Source of the DNA: Przewalskia tangutica
Taxonomy: Eukaryota > Streptophyta > Magnoliopsida > Solanales > Solanaceae
Direction of reading: 5' to 3'
Assembly: GCA_029844215.1 (NCBI GenBank)
Contig: JAQGDG010000266.1
Coordinates: forward strand, 62,001-126,000
DNA: 64,000 bases
Shown here: one piece after another, positions 13,111 to 24,694 of the stretch
Numbering within the stretch: the first letter of the stretch is position 1
How the letters are laid out: each line of letters begins with the position of its first letter
Made by a program: the position numbers and the translations under genes
The notes under the pieces: generated by a model
Database searches by the model: none
Told to the model about the DNA's origin: nothing
Seen by the model: the letters and a program-made list of their open reading frames with translations, nothing else

Positions 13111-13199
13111 TGAGGCCATGATACATCTTAGTCGACCCCGAACAAAATAAAGCAAGAAGCACCGCGTGCCTCCCCTAAAACCTTGCTGACAAGTCCTGC

Positions 13200-13860
13200 G
13201 GCATTGGGCACACACAATCTATCCTCATATCACAGCACCCCGTCCGGTGCTACTCAAACAGGCTCTTCTCTTCTTGGAGAGCCGTATCTCGATATCGTAT
13301 CATAACTGGATCCTCATACTGTCGCCTCTTTACCTCTTCGACGAAGGAAGACTCGGCAACCTATCGGATCTAAAGCTCCATTAACCTTGGAACAAATAAT
13401 CGAACCACTCGGCTCAGTAGCTGATGAATCTCACGGACCACGTCCTGTCTATCTGGCTGTCTATCTGACAGACTACCCTTAGATCCACGACTAAGAGTAT
13501 CTGTAACCGTCTCGGCTTTCCCCGGGTGGTATAGGATATCAATATCACAATCCTTTGAGTAACTCTAACCTACCGTCACTGTCGCCAATTCAGTTGTCTC
13601 TGTCTGAAGATATACCGGAGGCTCTTGTGGTCTGTACATGTATCCACATGAAGTCTTATATATACGTCATGCCTCCAAATCTTCAAGGCACGATTAACTG
13701 CCGCCTACTCTAAATCGTGAGTAGTGTAATTTCCTTTCTTGCTTCCCTAACCGCCGAGAAAACATAGGCTCTAACCTTATCGTGTTGCGTCAGCATACAA
13801 CCTAGCCCAACACCCAAAGTGTTACAATAACAACCTAACCCTTGAGTCTCTCAGGAGGGG
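13200..13860 (-). pseudogene. pol: R3 decayed RNase H and connection region
   Basis: RNase H removes template RNA during reverse transcription. Minus-strand pieces in order: VLTPPERLKG (about 13855), GLGCMLTQHDKVRAYVFSA (about 13760-13815), YTTHDLE then stop then AAVNRALKIWRH (about 13665-13730), HVDTCTDHKSLRYIF (about 13605-13650), DCDIDILYHPGKAETVTDTL (about 13490-13550) and RLCVPN (about 13225). These match the usual Ty3/gypsy RNase H order up to the junction with integrase. At least one in-frame stop and several frameshifts are present. Confidence 0.85.
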
Positions 13861-16257
13861 TTAGAACTGTAGTCGTGGTCAACTTATCTTCTAGTACTGG
13901 AAGCCTTTCTCATACCTGCGTTCGGGTATTCTTAATCTCATGGTTCATGTTTCCCCTTTCTCTGTCGCAACTCAACTTGGTCACTAACTTAGATTTGATT
14001 CCTTTGCTTGCCTCATGGCTAAGACTTCCTGTCCATCACAATTTAGGGGGGGGGGGGATTTCCTTGGTCTCGTCAAGTCGTAACCCGATTATTCTCTCCC
14101 AGCTCGTAGAGCTTATAGTCAGGTGTTCAACCTCAATTCACGGTATTACATAATCCAATGACTTGTCAAGATTTCTTATCGTTCGAGTGTCTACTCGTCT
14201 TTCCTTTATAACTTATTTCAAGTTGTCCTGGGGTCCCTTACCCCTTCGTATTTTCTTACTATCTTTCTTGTCAGTACCGATGCTACCACATTCCCTCGAG
14301 GTGTTCTTACTGCCCATTATTCACTAATGGTCTTACACTAGTCCGGGGTAATCATATCTCGTGCAACTTACATAACCATAGTCGTATTCTCTTTTATCAT
14401 TCTGGTCATAACCTTACCTTATGCTTATTATTAACAAAAGTATTTCTATCTTGATCCATGATCGTACAGTTTCATACATGCGTACTACCTGCATTTGTTT
14501 TATCCTTACGACACTTCCTTGACCATTTCGTAACGTCGTTCTTAATTACCCCAACACAATACTTTTCCCATGGTTATCTAAAACTGTAACCTATGTCATG
14601 ACGATACTGAAGACCTTACCAGTCTCCCATCCTTCGTCTAACGACATGGGTACACATAACCCCATGATACGTAAAACTATCCTTTTACGTGGGGGAGAGA
14701 ACTTATCTCCCTTAAATAAACTTTCCTTGGAGTCACAACCCTAATCACCGGGTCCTCTCGCGGTCCTGTAAATATCTAATCATCACGCACCGCCTTAAAA
14801 TCGTGTAGATTTTCAAAACCTACCAAAGATGCCCTCAGCTTTCCACCGGCAGCACTCATACTTATTTTATTCTTGCCTTGCACATTTTCCTGAAATTATC
14901 CGGAAGGTCGTGGTCCTGACCGCCACACCAAACCAACTCCAAGTACCTCCAAGGGCAATTAACATAAATTCCTTCAAATTCAAGTATTACTTACTTTCTG
15001 CGTCAATTTACCTCAATGAACAAGTCACACAGACTTATTAAAAACAATGATGCCAAAGAAGGAATGATAATTCACTGGTTACCACCACTTCTCTTCCTTT
15101 CCACTCGATAACCGACTTACCGGGAAACTGGTACCGAATCAATCTCTCTTCTGTAGTCCACGTTGGCATAACAAGAGGCCAACTAGTCCGTACTCATAAT
15201 GACCTCAACGTCTGTCATAACAGCTCTGCTAGGTCTGCTAGGGTCCAACGACTGTATCGCCTCCGGCAATTATTATACACCCGCTCAGCTACCACCCATC
15301 ACTCACGGGTGTAGTTACCTCTAAAGGTTCTCATGGATTCGGGCTCTATTTCTTTCACACCTGGTTGCTCACTTCCTTACCGGTCGTACTCTTTTCCGTA
15401 CTTCCAAACTTATTCTAGCTTACGTACATAACTTCCATAATAAAGCTGGCCTCCAATCTTGGAGTTACTAAGTTAAACAATATAAGGCCATTTCCGGCTC
15501 TCACAACCTGGTTCCGGTGGAATGCGTCCACGAACCCGTAAAACGATTAACTAGACTCGGGCTTGTACCCTCGTGACCCTGTCACGTAGCGGGACTACTA
15601 TCAACTGATCCCACCCCATAAACGGGTACACTAACTTCTCATAATACCATAATCGTGTCATCTTGATGACAACAACCATTACTTACTCCACAAAGATCTC
15701 ATCCGTACTATCCTCTTAAGCATACCACGTAGCTTAATTTACAAACATAGTCTCCCATTAGGTCCCTTAATTAAACTTCTTAAGGGTCCATTACCTTCTC
15801 AGACAACTCATCATCTCCTAATTATCTCAAATTAGTACGTAAAACCTTGATGAGAGTTCATTAAACCGTTTCATACCTTCCCGGTATCTAATTAATCCTT
15901 ACCAATTCCTGGTAATCTAAAATCATTCTAGGCAACCCATTTATGACCCTCATACATAAATCCATATAGTTGTACGTCATTATACCAACTATACAACAAT
16001 TACAACCAACCTGGATACGCAATCCACATAATCCTTCCTGGGTCACTACTGCCTTTCTCGTAGCTGCAATCAACATAACTCGTTAGGGAGACGACCACTA
16101 ACAACACACGGCTCTATCGCACGATCTCGAGTGAGAAGAATGGAAATCAATCCTAAATGTCCTGCAGCCTCCACGATTATAGATATGGTGCACAACACAC
16201 CGATAATCAAGACTCTACTGACACGCGATGCATGTAGACACTTTCCGAGGACTAAGC
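13861..16257 (-). other. R3 interior, no recognisable gene
   Basis: Reverse transcriptase, protease and gag should lie here, but I could not recognise their motifs (no YIDD-like box, no DSGA, no CCHC knuckle) in either strand. It is heavily decayed or replaced. A run of 12 G lies at 14046-14057. Confidence 0.5.
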
Positions 16258-16269
16258 GCTCTGATACCA
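16258..16269 (-). other. R3 primer binding site
   Basis: Minus strand TGGTATCAGAGC, the canonical initiator-Met tRNA complement, sits 4 nt inside the 5' LTR. Unlike in the other family members it is unaltered. Confidence 0.9.
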
Positions 16270-16273
16270 CTTT

Positions 16274-19200
16274 TGACACGACCCGGCCGGGCATGGCGGT
16301 GCCCTACACAGGCGCCTTATAGGTATACATCGAGAGAATAGCGTAGAACATACACAACTCATAATAACACATAGACATAATACATCAGCGGAGCTGGATA
16401 GGGCCACCTTTCGTAAAACATACATAACAAAAGAAACATCAGTTACAATTCTTTCTTTACAGCCCAAACCACTAGACATGACTACAGACCTCTAATAATA
16501 ACAACTGTGGCGGGACAGGGCCCCGCCATACCCATGAATGTACAACAACCGACAATATCAGGGATAAGCCTACGGAGAAATGGAGCTTCTCAACAGCTGA
16601 ATCGGTGATCCTAAAAGTGAGGATCGACAGCACAGACTCTACTGCGGCGTGAGCAGACCACGAAGGAGGTCGATAACAAGTACCAAATATGTGAAACTGA
16701 AAGTACTGTAGTGAAATCATAAGTCTAAAATAAAGCTGGAGACATGTATGATAACTCAAATAACAGTACACTATGCCTTACTAACAATGAGAGTAACAAG
16801 AGTATACTTTACTGCATAAAAATAGGAGGCTCATGATCAAAGTAGGGCCACCCGCCCGTAGTATCATTAAGCAATCCTACTCCTGGGACTATTTCACCCG
16901 CATAGGTCCTGTGGACCCGCAATGAGGTAACTTCCTCGCATAGGCTGTATCCGCCCGCATAGGTCGTGTAGACCCGCATGAGGTATTCCTCGCATAGGAC
17001 TATTTCACCCGCACAGGACTATTTCACCCGCTTGGGCCCGATGGGCCCGCAATGAGTACAAACGCCGCACTCGCATCATGGGTAGAAAATCCATGGAATT
17101 AGTAGTAACCCGGGGCTTTGCCCCGTAATAATAACATAAACTAGCACAACCGGCTATCATACATAACATAAGCACTACCTGCTTACCATACATAACATAA
17201 GCGCTACCGACTTACCATATCCTAACATAAGCACTACCGGCTTATCATACATAACATAAGCAAGTTAAGAAATCCCCTAACTTCTTATTAGTCTTATACA
17301 TGTACACTCTCATTTTAGTTTACTTAAGGCACTAACATGTCATTATAAAAATCTGGGAATTTAACCCAAAGTACTACGTACTTCTACTCTTTTAAAAATG
17401 ACTCTTTTTCATACAAAACTTCCAAGATACTAATAACCGTAGTATCAAGTCATAACTACATTTTAAGACAAGTCACAATACCTTTTAGAAATACATTTTC
17501 AGGCTTCTAAATCAAGTGACTTCTTTCTTTTAAAACCTTAAGCAATTGATGCCTTTAAATCAATTTGCCTTTCATTATTTCAAGTCATTTATCATACTTA
17601 TATTACTTAGAGTAAACCACACTTTTTAACTTTCCATAAAGCTATTATAATCAACTTCCCATAAAGCCGTTATCCTAGCTTTATACCTTAGATACTTACA
17701 TTCTTCTTTATAACCAAGAGACTTAAACTTTCCAAACAAAACAAGTATCATATACTTTCAAAATACTTTAAGCCTCTTAACTTTTAGAACCCAAGATATC
17801 CTTAATATTTTTAAACAAGTGAGTTAATTCCCTAACTCAACCAACTTGGACATTCTTAAAATAAGCCAAGGATATCAAATGGACTAGATTGTCAAAATCT
17901 TGTACGTCTACCGTATTATACATTTACAACTTATTCATGTTCAAGAGATAAGAAAGTTCCACATACCTCTTCGGTTCAATCCACTTTCCAAGTCCAATAT
18001 GCCGTACGTAGTATGTCAACCTATAATGACCATAGTACGTCTATTAACTTCTTACTTCAAACGTAGAATATTCCAAGTGCAAAGCTACTAAATTCTACGG
18101 AAAATCGGACAGCACTTCCTTTGTTTCTACATACTTTGCCACCTTTTTCAAGACCGAATTCAATAACCAAACACGCCACATTTAAGGCTCAACAAAGTAG
18201 TTAACAATAGGGGATTACACGCTTAACAAGACGTGTAAAATTCTGCCCCACAATAAATATCCAAATAGTCCAACATTTCAATGCCAAATGGCTACAATGC
18301 AACAACAATGTAAAGTCTTTTCCAATTCCTTTTTCCATCCAAGTTGTTTAGTCTAACATGTTATATAGCCACAATCGATTATAACAACTACAATATTCAA
18401 TTAGATAACATGTGACGATTCTAACTATCGACCAACTTGTATTTCAACTTCAAATGGCTAACAAGGTCATTTCGGTTTTAGGCTTCTAATATCCATAACA
18501 CTTATTAATCTCCAATACATATATCTCATGCTTGTTAAAATGTATAACTACAACAATAAGAAATCTTCAATCACTTAAGAGGACAAAGTGGTTACCTTGA
18601 TAAGCCCAAAATAGTCCAACAATCTTGCCCACTTTAGCCCTCTTTCAAATTCTTCTTCCATGAATATCATCTCTACGAACCCCCCACAAGCTTGCCAACG
18701 TATTTCCTTCTTGTTGCCTTTCTAAAAATCTCTTTTAGGCTTAGGGTTTCATAAACTTTTAGAGAAAGAGAAGGAAAATTTCTATGGAGGAATTCTTGAA
18801 AATGACCAAGTCTTGCAAGACTTGGTCATAATATAGCCTCTATCTTGATCCACAAGTTGGGGGGACACTTGTCACCCACCCAGGGGTCCTCTACAACAAA
18901 TATCTTCTATTTTTACCCTATTTCAGCAAAAAATCCCGCCTCGGCGCGCAGCCTGCAGCGGCGCCGCAGCTAATTCGGACAATTTGGGCTTTTAGCGCCT
19001 CGGCCCTGCGGCGCCGCGCGCCACTGTCTGTTCTGTCAGCCGATCTTGTAACGTCCATAACTTTCTACTCCGATGTCCTATCGACGAGCGGTTTGTTGAG
19101 TTGGAAACTAGACTCAATGAAATTCATATTAGGCTTTTGAAACACCTAAAAAACCCAATTATACTAGGAGATATACTGCTCCCAAGTCGACTAAAAAACT

Positions 19201-19299
19201 GTCCAAAAATATTCTGCCAACTTTTTTTTTTTCCAACTTCGAATCTTATTTCCTTTCGTACGTTCTCATCTCATCCTCTTGGAATTACGGAGTGTAACA
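16274..19299 (-). mobile_element. R3 5' LTR
   Basis: A 3026 bp LTR reading on the minus strand from TGTTACACTCC (19299) to GGTCGTGTCA (16274). It is closely similar to 9201-12198 throughout, including long runs without change, so R3 is not very old despite its dead pol. A GC island with GGCGCC boxes lies at about 18940-19025. Confidence 0.9.
16885..17250 (-). repeat. Two tandem arrays in R3 5' LTR
   Basis: These are counterparts of 9785-10165: CATAGGACTATTTCACCCGC units (16885-17060), then AGCACTACCGGCTTATCATA units (17130-17250). Confidence 0.8.
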
Positions 19300-20029
19300 A
19301 CCTGTTACCTGAACAGTCCGCCTATGATCACAATTTTAACCAATGAACACCTCTTAAACAATACTTGCAAAGGTAAATATATGGAACCATAACAAAACCT
19401 AACATAGACAAACTAAAGAACTTAATGTTAATTTCTTGATAAGTTTCAGTTCTTCGTCGCCGTGTAGTTGGCTCTTCTTAAGACTAGTATTGATTGTGTT
19501 CATTAAGCCTCTCATTGAAATATTGTAATTTGAGGTTGTGGTGAAGCTCCAAAACTTGTTTGTGTTATGTTTATATAAAAGTAGTTGCCACCTCTTGAAT
19601 GTAGAATTCAACCAAATTTTGATTTCATAATTGTACGAAAAGACCAAACCTTGTTTGACTTGGATCTTCCTTCTTTCCTTGTATGTTCATCAACAAGTTG
19701 CATCCTACTTTAATGTTAATTCTATGTTGATCAACTTATGGTATTTCATGAAGATATTACCATGACTTGAAATTCAAATCTTCATCAAATAAGAATCAAT
19801 CAAAATTCTGTTTTCTCTAACGTAGGCATGAAATAACTTCCAATCTCCAGTTGCGTGATAGTAAGGATCATCTCATTTGTTGATATGATTGCTTCACTGA
19901 ATTCTTTGGAGATCTACTCAATGAATCCTTCCTTGTGTCTCCCTTGATTGTCATTGGATACATTATTTGTTAAATTATCAGAACTTCAATGTAAGCTCAT
20001 AATTATTGAGACAACAACTAATCAACAAT
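19300..20029 (-). mobile_element. R4, possible Sirevirus-like LTR remnant
   Basis: On the minus strand a Sirevirus-style junction (see 20030) leads into TTGTTGATTAG and about 0.7 kb of AT-rich DNA, cut at 19299 by R3. No second LTR copy is in the window, so the end and identity are inferred from the junction motif only. Confidence 0.4.
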
Positions 20030-20055
20030 TTTCCACTTTTTGATGATAACAAACA
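20030..20055 (-). other. Sirevirus-like polypurine tract
   Basis: Minus strand TTATCATCAAAAAGTGGAAA resembles the conserved Sirevirus end TCATCATCAAAAAGGGGGAG that precedes their 3' LTR. Two purine changes are present. Confidence 0.5.
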
Positions 20056-20105
20056 CGTATAGCATTATATATCTTCACATGCATGGTGAACAACTTACTT
20101 CAATC

Positions 20106-20325
20106 TGTAAGAATGGATCTTGGGCCTAACTCAATCCCAAAAGCTAGCTTGTAGAGTGAAGATTGTCCAAGTCCATATAAAGAGTATATGTTCTCATTCC
20201 ATTACCGATGTGGGACTCTTAACACTCCCGCACGCCCAGACCTCGTTAATTGGAGCGTGGACAATATAATTTGGGGGCCCAACATCGGTGAACAAATAAT
20301 TGGAATGAGTCTGGCTCTGATACCA
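20106..20325 (-). mobile_element. R5, TRIM (terminal-repeat retrotransposon in miniature), 5' LTR missing
   Basis: Minus strand: primer site TGGTATCAGAGCC, about 88 bp interior containing GTTGGGCCCCCA and a purine end GGGCGTGCGGGAG, then a 119 bp 3' LTR (20106-20224) opening TGTTAAGAGTCCCACATCGG and ending TTCTTACA. This layout and the LTR start match a TRIM type common in flowering plants. It has no coding capacity and would be mobilised in trans. Its 5' LTR is absent: a copia LTR abuts the primer site instead. Confidence 0.65.
20313..20325 (-). other. Primer binding site at the TRIM/copia junction
   Basis: TGGTATCAGAGCC on the minus strand directly follows the copia LTR end TCCTACA with no spacer. 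Confidence 0.85.
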
Positions 20326-20492
20326 TGTAGGAAATAATTCCTTGAGTGATCTTATTCCAAAGATACAAATATATACAATATCCCTAGGCTTGAATCATGA
20401 AAGACTAATCTTTCTTACCTAATATAACAGATACTAATTAATTACAATATATTACAAATCTATTATAATAAATATATACAATATCTCTAAAA
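20326..20492 (-). mobile_element. R6 copia LTR
   Basis: A 167 bp AT-rich LTR that starts TTTTAGAGATATTG on the minus strand (TG changed to TT) and ends ATTTCCTACA. It directly follows the purine end of the R6 pol gene (CTGCGGGGGAC), as a 3' LTR should, yet is itself followed by a primer site, as a 5' LTR would be. Confidence 0.65.
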
Positions 20493-21344
20493 GTCCCCCG
20501 CAGTCTTAGCTGGAGGTTCGCGGATGCTGAGATTGTTCCTGAAATCATCGAAAAGTACACGCGAAAGACCTTTGGTGAAAATGTCAACTATCTGATAATG
20601 GAAAGGGGCATGGATAACGTGGACTTGACCGCGGGCAATTTTTTCTTGGACAAATAAGATATACATTTCAATGTGTTTCGTGCGTTGATGTTGAACATGA
20701 TTGCCAGACAAGTAGATCACACTCACATTGTCACAATAAACTACGGTTGCCTTTTTTATCGGACACTGTAGCTCCAGTAGCAGATTACGAAGCCAACAAG
20801 ATTCAGCAACAACATTGGCCACCCCTCGATATTCCGCCTCTGCATTCGATCGAGATAGTGTGGACTGACGTTTGGATGACCATGAGACAAGATTATCACC
20901 CAAGAATACACAATAGCTGGAAGTGGAACGAGGTGTGTCCGGGCAGCCTCCCCAATCCGCATCAGTATAGGCAGAAAGACTTGAGATGGAGGACTTATAC
21001 AGATGAAGTCCGAAATGAAGGGTACCCTTAATATACCGCAAAATTCTCTTGAGAGCCCCCATATGTTATTCCTTCGGATCATGCATGTGTAAACAAACTT
21101 GATGGACCGCATAAGAAATACCAGGCCTCGTAAATGTGAGATACTGTAATGCTCCAGCCAGGCTGCGGTAATGTGTGGGGTCACTATATGGAGTACCTGA
21201 AGCGTTACTCAACTTTGTCTTCGTGTCGACCAGAGTATGAGAAGGTTTGCATGAAGACATCCCTGCTTTGTCAATTATCTCTTCTGCATACTTCTTTTGA
21301 CTTAAAAAATAGACCACCTGCATAGTGAAATACAACAATGCCAA
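20487..21344 (-). pseudogene. pol: R6 copia reverse transcriptase end and RNase H
   Basis: Ty1/copia polyprotein C-terminus. From the right: KKYAEEIIDKAGMSSCKPSH, then YRSLAGALQYLTFTRPGISY (the copia block after the RT palm), then an in-frame TAA (21063-21065), then LKRILRYIKGT and a near-complete RNase H. Catalytic acidic residues are visible in YTDADWGG, AEAEYR and YCDN, and the tail QRTKHIEM...VDIFTKGL is typical. Apart from the one stop, these 286 codons are open, so decay is light. The protein ends 17 codons into the sequence overlapping the polypurine tract. Without a 5' part it cannot act alone. Confidence 0.93.
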
Positions 21345-21416
21345 GAAAATAATTCAACGGGCCTAATCTTTCATTGCAAATTCTGCTGCAAGAAGAGACA
21401 TAATAGACTGATGGAG

Positions 21417-21947
21417 TCAAGTTGAGGATGCAGTGAGGAAAATGTCATCAACATACAGGAGTATATAAGTTATATCAGTGCCCTTCCGATAAATAAAAAA
21501 AGACTGATCAGACTTGCTGTGAGAGTTCCAATTTGGAAAAAAAAACCTGGCAAACCTGTTATACCATGCCCAAGGGGCTTGTTTCAGACCATATAAAGAT
21601 TTCCTAAATAGGCAGACGTGATCTGGACGGGCAAGATCGTGAAATCCCAATGGTTGATGCATGTATACCGTTTCTTGCAACTGGCCATGTAAAAATGCAT
21701 TCTTGACATCCAACTGATGAATGGACTATGATTTAGATAGTGTCAGGCTAAGAACAGTCCTGATAGTTGCAGGCTTTACCACCGGACTGAATGTTTTCCC
21801 GCAATCGACTCCCTCCTGTTGAGACCTGTCATCACCAATAAGACGAGCTTTGTATCTCGCAAAAGAACCATCAGAATTCTTTTTATGGAAAAAACCCCAC
21901 ATAGAGCGAATTATGTTCACATTAGATGGTCGTGGTACAAATCTCAT
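21417..21947 (-). pseudogene. pol: R6 copia reverse transcriptase, broken
   Basis: RT copies element RNA into DNA. The segment 21947-21726 gives a palm-entry region ending FSPVVKPATIRTVLSLTLSK, then a stop, and 21713-21417 continues with LDVKNAFLHGQLQE..., SLYGLKQAPWAWYNRF and the catalytic YVDD. Only the ATG-to-stop gap near 21714-21725 and the stop at 21414-21416 break it. Between 21344 and 21416 a one-base loss after FAMKD shifts the frame. The order and motifs are diagnostic for Ty1/copia. Confidence 0.92.
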
Positions 21948-22076
21948 GTCTTATTTTGAATAAGAGCAGTAAATTCATCTAACATGGCAATCTTTCAATT
22001 CGGGTCTGATAATGCAGCTTTGAGTTTTTTTGGAATTGGTGAGGATTGGACTAAGGTGGTGAGGTTAAATTGGTGT

Positions 22077-22841
22077 TTAGGCTAAAACATACCACGCATA
22101 GCACGTGTTTCCATAGTCCGTTGAGAGGTGTTGGATGATTGGGATTTCGGGCCGAAGCAATGGGCAGGGAAATTTCGGTATTTTAGGCTGAAGGAGTGTG
22201 TTCGATATCGGGTTGGGACAAAGTAGTAGGAGGAGGGGTGGGGTGATAGGTGTAGGGTTTAGTGAGGGTCCTACAATATTATTTTGAGAGTTGAGATGAT
22301 ACCTCAAAATAGGATGAATTCCGTCGTCCAGAAAATCATATAAAGGTGGGGATGCCGCTCGAGATGTTGCAAATGGGAAAGTGGATTCGTCAAATATGAC
22401 ATGACGAGAAATAATAATTTTTCCTGTTGACATATCAAAACATTTATATCCCCTATGATTATGTGGATACCCCAAAAATACGCAAGCAGTAGACCGAGCT
22501 TCGAGTTTATGAATGGTGGTGAACGGAAACAATGAATAACACAAACACCCAAAAACTCGTAAATGTGTAACTGAATGGATGCGGTTGTACAATACCTGAG
22601 CACGTGACACATTCGTGATTAGTTTACTAGGAAGAATATTTAAGAGATATGTAGTCATTTGGAGTGCATGGTGCCAAAAATTTGGTGGTGTGGACGAGTG
22701 CAAAAGGATAGAGCGAGTCATATTATTGATTGTTCGAATCTTTCTTTCAACTTTTCCATTTTGAGAGGATGTGTGTATTTTGAGAGTTGAGATGATACTC
22801 TTTATATGAACTTGGACAAGATAAAGTAAATATTCTATCAT
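22077..22841 (-). pseudogene. pol: R6 copia integrase, truncated
   Basis: The 254-codon frame begins with about 20 unrelated residues and then enters integrase at HTSSQNGKVERKIRTINN, followed by FWHHALQMTTYLLNILPSKL, LRVFGCLCYS and ACVFLGYPHNHRGYKCFD. This is the end of the catalytic core plus the typical copia GKGY-like C-terminal region. The zinc finger and first catalytic Asp are absent, so the element is cut at about 22780. The 3' part runs into low-conservation linker toward RT. The cut end adjoins a short sequence resembling the TRIM LTR (CTCTTTATATGAACTTGGAC). Confidence 0.9.
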
Positions 22842-22891
22842 TAATGTACATCATAAAGTAGAAGAAACGTAAATTCTAACATTTATTTTCC

Positions 22892-22975
22892 AAGGTAGGA
22901 ATAAGGTTTGCGTACATTCTACCCTCCCTAAACCCTACTTTGTGGGATTTTACTGAGTATGTTATTGTTGTATAT
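22892..22975 (+). mobile_element. SINE 3' fragment (Au/TS-like)
   Basis: TTGCGTACATTCTACCCTCC, then CCTACTTTGTGGGATTTTAC, then a decayed TTG tail (GTTATTGTTGTA). This matches the conserved 3' end of plant SINEs that terminate in TTG repeats. The tRNA-like 5' half is missing; LINE-type 5' truncation or later deletion could explain that. Confidence 0.7.
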
Positions 22976-24418
22976 TCCTGCATGTGGATGTTGAATTGGT
23001 GTAGATCTGAGAAACTACCATATCTGAGAAACTCCACTACCTCCGTCACTTCCTCCTCCACGACGACACCACAACCTCAGTGTTTCTCGTTGGAGCACCA
23101 CCGGATCACCATAGCCGCCACTTCTAAAGAGCTTCAACGCTTGTTTTCCTTCGCCAGAGAAAGAGGAATTGGAATTTGCCATCGTTGGAGGAAGAAACCT
23201 TTTGGAAAGAACACGAAAGAAAAATGAAGCCATATGCTTCTCAGATCTGACGGGTACCAGAATCTGTGGCTCCTTCTCCTTGTTGTATCTTAGATCTGAG
23301 TGTATTTGAGTGTTTTTGTAAAAGGATTTGAATGTATTCTTCAAATTTTTAGTGTAAATACAGTGGTATTTTATATTTCGCCGGAGATCCCGCCGATTTT
23401 GATTGCATTTTTCCTTTTTAAATACATTGTATTTTGTATTATTACTGGTGATTTGACCGGATTTGATTGTATTCTTCATTTCGTCATTGTTTTAGTGTAA
23501 ATACATTCAAATTCAGTCGAATACGTTCAACCTTGCGATGACCTGACGACGACCTTATTGATCGGAGTACAAATACATTCATATACAACCAAAAACAAAA
23601 CGATATATCAATATATAAATACACAGCTCCGTCGTGTATTTAAATACACTGGAATGTAATTATTTTTTAATACATATGTATTCAAAAAATTAAGATTGCA
23701 TGTATTCAAATATATCTAAATACACGAGATATCAAATAAAGTTAGATATAACTGAGCAGTGTATTCAAATACATTTAAATATAACTAATGTTCTAAACTA
23801 GCTACAATATGTAAATATCTAAAATGTAGATATTTATTGTTAAAAGCTCTTAAAATGTAATGATTTCTGTAAGTTACCTTATGAAAAAGCCTCGTTGACT
23901 AAAGAGAAATAGTGATTTACAAGAATGACATTGGAAGTGAATGATCTTGAATTTTTAATCTCGCTTGTTTAATAAAAAAAATTAAATTTAATAAGTTTTA
24001 ATTAAAAATTTAAATTTAATAAGTTTTAACTATTGATCTTGAAGATTTGCTCATGGGCAAGCGGAGGTTAAAAGGTTCAAACTACTCATTTCCAAAATCA
24101 TTAAATGTAATTTTCTAAAAGAGAAAAGGTCATAAGCCAATTTGAGATATTGTTTCACGAAAAGACCCACTAGTGAAAAGAATTCAGGCTTAATTTTTTA
24201 AGTGAATGTTTACATTTGGTGATATACTCATATACTCCATACAAATATAGAGAGTCTAGTACTGTTTACTTTTCCTTTTATAATTTCTGCTTGTGATGAA
24301 TTTAAATTATAAATACGGTTGGTAAGCATATACACGACCATCGTTTTTGGGACGGATGATATATTACTGTTTTGTACTCGATGATATACCCTATGAATCT
24401 GTAAACAAATTTAATAGA
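22976..24418. other. Unassigned AT-rich DNA with TGTATT-type repeats
   Basis: No gene recognised. Bases about 23290-23790 are enriched in TGTATTTGAATGTATTC-like words and their complements (AATACATTCAAATAC), giving a degenerate, partly palindromic repeat. Frames at 22940-23227 (+) and 23015-23479 (-) oppose each other and have no recognisable domain. A basic, Ser/Thr-rich stretch near 23030-23230 could be an old gene scrap. Bases 23800-24418 are plain AT-rich. Confidence 0.5.
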
Positions 24419-24433
24419 AACAGTTCGTATCCT

Positions 24434-24679
24434 TTGTTTAACGTGAAATTCGCAATCGCAACCCGAAGGTGCGCACTGGATAAACCACGGACTGCCGTAA
24501 TAGCCTGCAAACCCCGTCAGCCAGAACCACACTTGATAATCCAGGTGTGACAGGCTCCCCAAGAGGCGAAGGCAAGCCAGGTGTTACCCTGGGGTTTCGA
24601 ACTTGTGACCAAACTCTCCCACACCACCCAATGAGGATACCCTCTGCCTTCAAGACCAATTGGTCTAGGGCTTCGGATG
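24434..24679 (-). mobile_element. Complete tRNA-derived SINE with 15-bp target duplications
   Basis: The body is about 246 bp on the minus strand. It contains a pol III B-box-like CAAGTTCGAAACCCC near 24593-24607, with an A-box-like GGTCTTGAAGGCAGAGGG region upstream. It ends at an AT-rich 3' tail (...CACGTTAAACAAA). It is flanked by perfect direct repeats AACAGTTCGTATCCT at 24419-24433 and 24680-24694, the mark of LINE-assisted insertion. SINEs encode no protein. The exact family is not known to me; Solanaceae SolS-type is likely. Confidence 0.82.
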
Positions 24680-24694
24680 AACAGTTCGTATCCT

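Larger units (their letters stand above)
9201..19299 (-). mobile_element. R3, full Del/Tekay-like Ty3/gypsy element on minus strand
   Basis: R3 spans 10.1 kb: 3' LTR 9201-12198, interior 12199-16273, 5' LTR 16274-19299, all read on the minus strand. A primer site and polypurine tract are in the right places. The interior keeps RNase H, H2C2 zinc and integrase relics but no intact frame. It is the only element here with much recognisable Ty3/gypsy pol. The right flank is ACCTG (expected duplication). The left tip of about 26 bp is cut off by R2. Confidence 0.88.

Noticed and set aside
20747..21184. Plus-strand frame 20747-21031 and minus frame 20756-21184 over copia RNase H
   Set aside because: Both are shadows of the minus-strand RNase H frame, which has clear catalytic motifs.
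24593..24607. A tRNA gene on the minus strand, from the B-box
   Set aside because: No cloverleaf or acceptor stem is evident, and the 15-bp flanking repeats show a SINE.
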